In this document: in pieces, positions 56,830 to 64,000 of the stretch
Layout of the letters: each line of letters begins with the position of its first letter
How positions within the stretch are numbered: the stretch's first letter is position 1
DNA from: Anniella stebbinsi
Lineage: Eukaryota > Chordata > Lepidosauria > Squamata > Anniellidae
DNA length: 64,000 bases
Reading direction: 5' to 3'
Assembly (NCBI GenBank): GCA_029215795.1
Contig: JARDYH010000002.1
Span: forward strand, 109,366,501 to 109,430,500
Program-made: the position numbers and the translations under genes
Notes under the pieces: model-generated
Database searches by the model: none
Told to the model about the DNA's origin: nothing
The model's input: only the letters and a program-made list of their open reading frames with translations

Positions 56830-57850
56830 GTGAGCTAGGCTCTGTCTGCACTGCTGGCATGCAATGCAGAACATTTGAAGTGTGTGTCGGAGAAAAATAG
56901 AGAGATTTGTGACTTGGGCTGGCTGACATATCTCTTAGAGACAGAGTTAGACTGAAGACACAACTCAGAGATAGCTGTAGCTGAACCCTGAGAGGCTGGC
57001 ATGCCACACAGAGCCTTTCAAGAGTATCCAGAATCAAGTGTTGGTGCAGGTGTTGGCTGGTTAGAGGCTTTGGCTGGCATCAGTTTCAGACAGAGTTACA
57101 ACTCAGAGATGACTGTAGCTTAGCCCTGAGAGGTTGGCATGCCACATAGAGCCTATTAAGAGCATCTCAGAGTCCAGTGTTGGTGCAGACAGAGGTGGCT
57201 GGAGGCGGAGTTTTAAAAAAACAAAAACAAGAGTCACCAGATGTGACCAAGTTATAAGCTGGCACCCTACCCCCAGCCACAGGGTACAAGAGCACAGCCT
57301 GGCTGGACTGTTGGAAGACTTTGGCCAGAGAGAGAGGGGGGAATTGTTTGAGGCTGGAAGCTGGAGAGGTCAGCTGGCTGGCACAAGGCAGAGAGAGGCT
57401 AAAGGCAACCCAGATTTGCCTGTAGCTTGGCCCTGAGAGGCTGGCTTGCCAACCAGAGTGTTTTAAGAGTGTATCAGAGTCGAGCAGGTGTGCAGGAGGA
57501 GGGGAGGTGGAGGCAGCTGGCAGCAGAGTTTTTTAAATTAAGAGTCACCAGACATGACCAAACAATAAGCAATACCCCTGGCCACAAGTGTGCGGCCTGG
57601 CTGGACCATCGGGAGACTTTGGCAGAGAGAGAGAGAGGGAGGGAGGGAGGGAGGGATATTGTTTGAGGCTGGAGGCTTTGGTTTGGCTGCAATGACTTAG
57701 AGAGAGAGACAACAAAGGCTGCACAGACAACCCAGAGACACTTGTTGTAACTTAGCCCTATGGTGCTGGCATGCAATGCAGGGCATTAGAAAGAGGGTCT
57801 CAGAGTCGCATGGCTGTGCAGGAAGTTGACAGGAGTTCAAAATCTGGTTG
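56830..57850. repeat. Degenerate tandem array, about 140- and 310-bp periods
   Basis: The block 'tgtagcttagccctgagagg' followed by 'tggcatgcca' recurs near 56974, 57113, 57421 and 57742, with a partial unit near 56835. 'Agagtcaccagatgtgacca' (57229) and 'agagtcaccagacatgacca' (57541), and 'ggctggactgttggaagact' (57300) and 'ggctggaccatcgggagact' (57599), show a longer period of about 310 bases. (GGGA)n lies at 57627-57656. Open frames within it are accidental. Confidence 0.85.
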
Positions 57851-58286
57851 TGAGAAGTGGTGTCAACGCACAAGCCTTGAGAAGCTAATGTATATAAGTG
57901 AGAAGTGTGAATGGGCGAAGTAGTGTCGGCTGCCCATAACACCCACCCTAATGTTAGAGTAGAGAAACTTGTGACAATCATACACAAGGTTAAAAAAATA
58001 AATTGAAATTTAAAAATAAAAAAGCCAGCCAGCAGCAAGCCCTGTTAAAAGCAGCAGCAGTTTGCAGTGGAGTGAGGATACAGTCAGAAAAGATATTTGA
58101 GGGAAGGGGGGAATGTATCACACAGAGTATAGCAAAAGCTTCAAAGTACAGCAAAAGCTACAAAAGTAGGAGTAAGTGAAGTTAATTTCAGATACGTTGT
58201 TCTTTATTTCAGTGATTTTAACATTAAGATGTTATGTAGAACAGATTTGTCTTAATTGTGTGCTGTAAAATCAGATATGTGACCTA

Positions 58287-58509
58287 GGCAGGATCTACAC
58301 TGCTGTTTTAAAGTGCTTTATAACAGTAGTGACAACTGATTTGGAGTGTGTCGTGGGCCCCAACAGTTTTCAGTTCTGTTATGAACAGCTTTAAAGTGCT
58401 TTATAACAGTAGTGACAATTGGTGGGGCCCAGGACACACTCCAAAACAGTTGTCACTACTGTTATAAAGCACTGTAAAGCGCTTTAAAGCAGCAGTGTAG
58501 ATCCGCCCC
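58287..58509. mobile_element. Harbinger-like MITE, divergent subfamily
   Basis: Left GGCAGGATCTACACTGCTG and right CAGCAGTGTAGATCCGCCCC are inverted. Inner arms 'ttataacagtagtgacaact' and 'agttgtcactactgttataa' also pair, and the 'gggccccaacagtt' centre is shared with the 24226 copy. At 223 bases it has the same length as that copy. Target duplication eroded. Confidence 0.7.
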
Positions 58510-58574
58510 AAGGCTGTGTTCAGGTGGGCACACCTCCTTGATGCTGGACACACCCCCTGGGGCCAGACATGTTG

Positions 58575-58642
58575 GTTGGCCTACCCCCTTGGGAGCTGAC
58601 CATGTTGTCCTCTTTTTTGGTTTCCAAAATATGGTCACCCTG
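58575..58642. mobile_element. hAT-like element end fragment
   Basis: 'Gtcctcttttttggtttcca' 'aaatatggtcaccct' is like the right end of 46923-47349 ('atcctcttttttgatttctc' 'aaatatggtcaccct'). Confidence 0.55.
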
Positions 58643-59081
58643 AATTTGTCTTCAATAGTGACGATGCAACAGTGTCCTCCACTGCCACTGAAAGTAACAT
58701 GCTAACTTAGGGGGTGCAGCTCTCTCCCACAGCTCTCTCCCCCAACACTGTGCTGCCGCCTCTCAGCATCTGGCATGTAAGGAGAGACTGCTTCAGTCTG
58801 CCTAATGGTAGGGCCGGCCCTGCTGCTATGAAGTATCTATAAATGCCCTTCGTGGACCTAAAATCCCCATATCTGATAAGCTGCTCTTAGGGCCTAACAA
58901 CGTGTTAGGTTAATAATTGCATGGCTTGAGGCAATGTCAAAGGATTTTTAAATTTAAAAGTTTAATCTTAGGAGTTGGGGAGTCCAATTGCCACCGGCAC
59001 TGCAGTATGCAGGGATGGCAGGTTTAACCTTTCCGTCTCCAGACACGATCCTGATGAGAATCGCCCACAGGCAGCAGTTAG

Positions 59082-59401
59082 TAGGCTGACCAGATAAAAT
59101 CCAGGTCAGGGCTCATGTAACTTTAACAGTTGTAGAGAAAAGGGAATTTCAGCCAGTGTCATTTGTATGCAATTAGTTCCTGGTGAAATTCCCTCTTCAT
59201 CACAACAGTTAAAGGTGCAGGCACTATACTAGAGTGACCATATACAAAAGAAGGCAGTGTCCCTGCAACTTTAACTGTTGTGATGAAGAGGGAATTTCAC
59301 CAGGAACTAATTGCATACAAATGACACCGGCTGAAATTCCCTTTACTCTACAACTGTTAAAGTTACATGAGCCCTGACCTGGATTTTATCTGGTCACCCT
59401 A
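59082..59401. mobile_element. hAT-like MITE, 320 bp
   Basis: TAGGCTGACCAGATAAAATC at the left and its near complement GATTTTATCTGGTCACCCTA at the right, with a perfect 8-bp duplication GCAGTTAG (59074-59081 and 59402-59409). The interior is a two-level palindrome ('ttaacagttgtagagaaaag' 'ggaatttcagcc', 'aactaattgcatacaaatga'). No coding capacity. Confidence 0.9.
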
Positions 59402-59692
59402 GCAGTTAGTGATAGAAAGAAGCAGCAGCAGCTCCCACTGGCACCAATAGGAGGGGATTTTTTAATATCACGAATTGTAACACACCGGGATACTAGGGGA
59501 GGGCGTCACCAGGATTGCAGCTGGGGAGGGAAGGGTTAAACCTATCTCCTTGTGCAATCCGTTCATGGTGGAAATCCCCCTCCTATGCCTTGATTTGGCT
59601 GCAAGCCATGCAGTGAATCTAATGTGTAGTCCTTAGGCCCTTATTTACGTCACCTACTACTTAAACCAGTAATTCACAAACTTTGCATTGGA

Positions 59693-59864
59693 TAGGGTGA
59701 CCCTATGGAAAGGAGGACAGGGCTCCTGTATCTTTAACAGTTGTATTGAAAGGGGAATTTCAGCAGGTGCTGCATGCGTACAGACGATCCTTGCTGAAAT
59801 TCCCTTTTCTATGCAACTGTTAAAGATACAGGAGCCCTGTCCTCCTTTTCATATGGTCACCCTA
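59693..59864. mobile_element. hAT-like MITE, short form (172 bp)
   Basis: TAGGGTGACCCTATGG to CATATGGTCACCCTA, with a perfect 8-bp duplication GCATTGGA (59685-59692 and 59865-59872). It lacks the inner half of the 320-bp form, so it is a single-level palindrome. Confidence 0.92.
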
Positions 59865-60244
59865 GCATTGGAGAACATTAGTGTGCCCCAAGAGAATGGC
59901 TAGCGTGCCCCAAGAAATAAATGCACCAATTAAAGGTCCTATAAAGCCATGCCCAAAGTTCTCACAGCATGCCCGAATGGTTCATTAGTCTGGCACTAAG
60001 GTAGGAGAGAAATGGGGAGAAACCGTTTCAGGAAGGAAATGTGAGTAAGGTTTGGCATCCTTCAACTCAGCCCATGCTGTGCCTTAACTTGCTCCTCCAC
60101 CCATATACTTTATAGCTATCTGCAGTGAATGAGTTCTGCCACCGCCACACCAAGAAAAACTCTTACCAATGGCCTAAAGCCCATTTTTCCCCTTTAAGGA
60201 GAATAAGTTCTGATAATTTAGTGAATGCAATGGGGGAATCAGAC

Positions 60245-60325
60245 CTTCCTCAACCTGGCACCCTCCAGATGTGTTGGGCTGCAGCTCTCAGCATCCCCAG
60301 CACATCTGGAGGGTTCTAGGTTCGG
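60245..60325. mobile_element. 'Cctcaacctggcaccctcca' foldback repeat
   Basis: 'Cctggcaccctccagatgtg' and, inverted, 'cacatctggagggttctagg' pair closely around a short centre. Confidence 0.7.
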
Positions 60326-60351
60326 AAAGTCTGCACTGGAAGTTTAATTTA

Positions 60352-60386
60352 AACTATTATTATCATCATTATCATCATCATTATTT
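60352..60386. repeat. (TTA/TCA)n microsatellite
   Basis: Imperfect ATT/ATC trinucleotide run. Confidence 0.85.
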
Positions 60387-60631
60387 TATATTACATTTTA
60401 TTAAATGTATTAAATTACATTTAAAAGAAACGGGCAGGAGTCAGGGTAGCCACCTGCTTGATGTTTGCATGGTACATTCAGCCTCAGTCGTTTTGCAGGC
60501 ACACAATCCATCCACATCTCTCTTCTAGCTCCGCCTATAGCACCTGACGGACTGTCGCACTAAGAACAGGCATCTTGTCTTCCAGATGAATGGTTTCATA
60601 GTATGCAAGCTGTCAGAAAAGCACACGGCTG

Positions 60632-60951
60632 TAGGCTGACCAGATGAAATCCAGGTCAGTGCTCATGTAACTTTAACAGTTGTAGAGAAAAGGGAATTTC
60701 AGCCAGTGTCATTTGTATGCAATTAGTTCCTGGTGAAATTCTCTCTTCATCACAACAGTGAAAGGTGCAGGCACTATACTAGAGTGACCATAGACAAAAG
60801 AAGGCAGGGCCCCTGCAACTTTAACTGTTGTGATGAAGAGGGAATTTCACCAGGAACTAATTGCAAACAAATGACACTGGCTGAAATTCCCTTTTCTCTG
60901 CAACTGTTAAAGTTACATGAGCCCTGACCTGGATTTTATCTGGTCACCCTA
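60632..60951. mobile_element. hAT-like MITE, 320 bp
   Basis: Same ends and same length as 59082-59401, with few differences along it. Flanks CACGGCTG and TACGGCTG (60624-60631 and 60952-60959) match at seven of eight. The different target sites show a separate insertion, not a segmental duplication. Confidence 0.9.
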
Positions 60952-61189
60952 TACGGCTGTGCCCACGGGGCTGTTGCTTTTTCTTAGGGTTTCTCCTCCC
61001 ACTCCTCATAGACTTGTCCTGGGCATTGTGTTAGGATAAGCAGCGGGTGCCAGAGCATAGCCCAGCAGAACCAGTCAATCTGCAGTTCTCCCATTGGGGA
61101 ACAAAGACTGATCACCCCTTCCCAATAGCAACTTCTAAGGAGGAGGTGGTATTTCCAGTTTTTATCGTTACGGGTGGATGATTGGTGAC

Positions 61190-61655
61190 ATAGACAGAAT
61201 CTACACTACTGCTTTAATAGGCTGACCATATGAAAAGAAGGACAGGGCTCATGTAACTTTAACAGTTGCAGAGAAAAGGGAATTTCAGCCAGTGTCATTT
61301 GTATGCAATTAGTTCCTGGTGAAATTCCCTCTTCATCACAACAGTTAAAGTTGCAGGGGCCCTGCCTTCTTTTGTATACGGTCACTCTAGTATAGTCTCT
61401 GCAACTTTAACTGTTGTGATGAGGAGGGAATTTCACCAGGAACTAATTGCATACAAATGACTCCGGCTGAAATTCACCTTTCTCTACAACTGTTAAAGTT
61501 ACATGAGCCCTGTCCTCCTTTTCATATGGTCAGCCTAGCTTTAAAACAGTTTATATAACAGTAGCGACAATTGTTGGGGCCCAGGACATGCCCCATATAC
61601 AGTTTTCAAAACATTTTCAAAGTGTCGTATCCTGCTTGGCATAGATCTGGCCATA
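61190..61655. mobile_element. Harbinger-like MITE interrupted by a hAT-like MITE
   Basis: 'Agaatctacactactgcttt' (61197-61216) on the left and, after the insertion, 'ttatataacagtagcgacaa', 'gttggggcccaggacatgcc' and 'tatcctgcttggcatagatc' 'tggcc' on the right belong to the 24226/58287 family. The copy is split at 61218-61537. Confidence 0.75.
61218..61537. mobile_element. hAT-like MITE, 320 bp, nested
   Basis: TAGGCTGACCATATG to CATATGGTCAGCCTA, again 320 bases. Flanks TGCTTTAA and GCTTTAAA share GCTTTAA, consistent with a slightly decayed 8-bp duplication. The interior has the two-level palindrome of the other copies. Confidence 0.88.
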
Positions 61656-61892
61656 TACTGGCGTCCTAAGGGCCCAGGCAGAGTAGATCCAAGTGTAGAT
61701 CCTGGGATTTGTTCCAGGGCCTTTCCTAGCAGAAACTAGCATACTCATGCAAACTGACAAGCAGGCTCTTCCACCCTTTTTGCTTCTGTGTACCTGTGTT
61801 TAAGAGTTGTTTTTCATTGCTTTGCACATGCAAGCTATTGGGGAGCTGATACCCAGGTGTTCTTATGTTCTTATGCCAAGAATTCCTTGAGA

Positions 61893-62594
61893 TGTCGGAC
61901 CTGGCCACGGTGACACACGCCTTAGTTACATCCCGTTTGGATTACTGTAATGTGCTCTACGTGGGGCTGCCTTTGAAGAGTGTTCGGAAACTTCAGCTGG
62001 TTCAAAGAGCTGTGGCCAGATTGTTGACTGGGGCTGGCTATAGGGAGCATACAACTCCCCTGTTACAACAGCTCCACTGGCTTCCAGTCTGTTTCCGGGC
62101 ACAATTCAAAGTGCTGGTTATGACCTACAAAGCCCTATACGGCTTGGGCCCAGGATATCTGAAAGACCGTAATCTCCCTTATGAGCCTGCCCATCTGTCT
62201 GTCCCACCACCATCACAGGCACGCCTGGAGGGAACGAGGGAGAGGGCCTTCTCGGTGGCTGCCCTGGGGCTCTGGAACTCCCTTCCCAGGGAAGCTAGAC
62301 TGGCTCCCTCCTTGGTGCTTTCGGAGGCAGGCTAAAACTTTTCTGTTTCAGCAGGCCTTTGGGGAGTAGTTCAGACCTTTGTGGATGCACTGCTTATAGT
62401 TTGGATTTTTTTAAATTATGTGTATTTAAAATATTTTAAAATGTTTTAAATATTTTTAAATTGTACTATGTTTAATTATATTTTTTTAATTTTTGTATAT
62501 CGCTATTTGTTTTAACTGTACATGTTTTAATTTGTAAGCCGCCTTGAGTCCCATTATTGGGAAAAAGGCGGGATATAAATAAATATAATAAATA
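61893..62594 (+). mobile_element. L2-type LINE 3' end, relatively young
   Basis: The C-terminus of a non-LTR reverse-transcriptase ORF is read from about 61893: LATVTHALVTSRLDYCNVLY, then VQRAVARLLTG, LHWLPVCFRAQFKVLVMTYK and AFSVAALGLWNSLPREARLA. One frameshift near 62320 moves the frame to FRRQAKTFLFQQAFGE and a stop at 62367-62369. The 3' UTR ends with the hairpin 'gccttgagtcccattattgg' 'gaaaaaggcgggatataaat' and an (AAT)n-type tail. The long open frame shows it is younger than the other LINE pieces here. It is 5'-truncated, lacking the RT core. Confidence 0.9.
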
Positions 62595-63466
62595 ATAAGA
62601 AGAAAGCCTATTGCAAAGCGTGTAGGTGAGCACATTGCTTATGTGGTCTTGGGCTGGGAGTGGGATGTGTCGGATTATAGCCGTTTTTTTAAAAAAAATA
62701 ATATTGGAGTGATCCCCAGTATCCTTTATGAGATCAATGGAAGATGCTACGGAAACTGTACAGGCTTAGGGGAGAGAGACTGGGGGAAATTGCAGATACC
62801 TGGTCTTTCTGCTGTGTTGCAAACCGTTCTAGAAGGATACGGATGGAGAAGAAGCCAGTGACGGCACAGATGGGAAATCTGAGAAGATCCTGAACAGGTG
62901 TGCCAAATGCATTGCCGTTGGGGCTGGAAGGTTTCCATCCTCCTGGCAGATGGGGAATCAAACAGGGCCTGTTGGATACGAGGAAAGGAAGTGGGGGTGG
63001 TTATCTTCATCTTTTATGCAAAATATCTATATTCAAAAATGGGAAATCCAACTTTTACCACTCATGCAATGAAGAAAAAAAAACATTTCAAGACAGACAG
63101 CAAACAGATTTATTCTTGTTTATCTTAGACAATTCTTATCTCAGAGAATTAATGAACATAGATTGATTTTTAAGCGTTTCGTGGTTGTTTTTCCTGGTGA
63201 CACATTTTCCCAGTTTTCCTGCAATACACGCAATTCTTACCTATCCACAAGCCAGTACCTGCTGGGCATGTGCTGTTTGAAAATCCAACACTTCCTTGCC
63301 ACATGGTTGGACTACAAGTAGCCCATCGCGTGCTCTAATTTGTCGCAATGCCCCACTTTGTGGCATAGGTCTTTGGCAACCAGTGAAATGCAGAATGGCT
63401 AATTTTGGTTTGGAATCTGTCCGTTGTGAAAGATTTGTCCCTACTGTTCTCTCTAATCTTAACAGC

Positions 63467-63496
63467 CAATTGCTGCTGCTGCTGCTGCTTCTGCTC
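63467..63496. repeat. (TGC)n microsatellite
   Basis: Six perfect TGC repeats, then TTCTGCTCC. Confidence 0.9.
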
Positions 63497-63914
63497 CCTG
63501 CCTCTGCTTCTTGTAGGACTGCCAAGCTATAAAATTTGCTCTTTCCCTTTAAATTCACCAATTGGGGGGGAGGGGTGGAACAGCCGCAGCCTTGCCTTCT
63601 CTCACTCCATTTTCCTTTCATTCTCTCCTCCTCCCTCATGGAGACCTCCTTATCACTACAGGAATTGCAAGAGGGGGGCAGGTTAGAGAAGCAGAGGAGA
63701 AATGGTAAATAGCGGCAAAAAGCTGCCTTACAACTTGGCAAGGCTTTGCTGGCGTCTAATCAACAGTTTGATGGTGTCATTGTTTCCAGGGGGCTGTCTA
63801 TACACCTGTTTTGACCCACAGTGGCTGCGCGGTGGCGCTGCGTTGGTTATACAATGCAGCCACCACAGGGCTTTCACCCCAAAGCTGTGAATATAAAAAT
63901 TTGGGGGTTACCCT

Positions 63915-63960
63915 GAAGCGAGGTCACTACAGTCCTTCCACTGTGTGACCTCACTTCGGA
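63915..63960. repeat. Imperfect hairpin
   Basis: CTGAAGCGAGGTCAC and, inverted, GTGACCTCACTTCGG around a 15-base centre; perhaps one end of a foldback element running past the window. Confidence 0.5.
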
Positions 63961-64000
63961 GTTGAGCTGGGGGTGTTCCAGGGCAGATGGTGACCGCTGC

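Larger units (their letters stand above)
39650..64000. other. Upstream intergenic region, repeat-rich, no protein gene seen
   Basis: No open reading frame here has recognisable homology to a host protein. The sequence is dominated by transposon fragments, LTR-like sequence, tandem repeats and foldback elements, given separately. Stretches 42460-44050, 48520-50240 and 62620-63460 contain no element I can name apart from microsatellites. Confidence 0.7.

Noticed and set aside
63241..63741. 166-residue minus-strand frame
   Set aside because: It includes a TGC microsatellite read as a Ser-rich run and has no recognisable domain; no gene context.

Overview
The window looks like nuclear DNA from a squamate reptile (lizard or snake). 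The evidence is one vertebrate gene with large introns and a CpG-island promoter, plus a repeat load typical of squamates: CR1 and L2-type LINE fragments, tRNA-headed SINEs, MIR-like fragments, solo retroviral LTRs and many palindromic DNA-transposon derivatives. The species cannot be named from the sequence alone.

The one protein-coding gene I can support is SLC44A1 (choline transporter-like protein 1, CTL1), on the minus strand. Four coding exons are resolved to the base: exon 1 (38903-38932), exon 2 (19892-19981), exon 3 (18858-19000) and exon 4 (6096-6232). They join in frame with GT-AG splice sites to give the first 133 residues plus one base of the next codon. Introns 1, 2 and 3 are about 18.9, 0.9 and 12.6 kb. 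The rest of the gene lies beyond position 1. Exon 1 sits at the edge of a CpG island (about 38880-39620) that must hold the promoter.

Positions 1-38900 are gene body, almost all intron. They hold an interrupted CR1 copy (3160-4655), a 720-bp solo LTR with exact 5-bp target duplications (8057-8776), L2-type LINE ends, a three-deep nest of insertions (MIR-like, then Harbinger-like MITE, then LINE tail; 13600-14150), a hAT-like element with a second palindrome inside it (17455-17936), and a clean 223-bp Harbinger-like MITE (24226-24448).

Positions 39650-64000 are upstream intergenic sequence with no recognisable protein-coding gene. They hold a GC-rich 762-bp palindromic hAT-like element carrying ETS/CRE-like motifs (52119-52880), a probable second LTR (50639-51772), a possible non-coding first exon with a consensus donor (ends 50569), two tandem-repeat blocks (55920-56395 and 56830-57850), a cluster of four related hAT-like MITEs (59082-61537) and a fairly young L2-type LINE 3' end (61893-62594).

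I found no host RNA gene, CRISPR array or prokaryotic-type system. The most distinctive feature is the density of foldback elements. For several of them I could define the family from terminal repeats and target-site duplications. Most remaining open reading frames are short, lack homology I recognise, and lie in introns or repeats.
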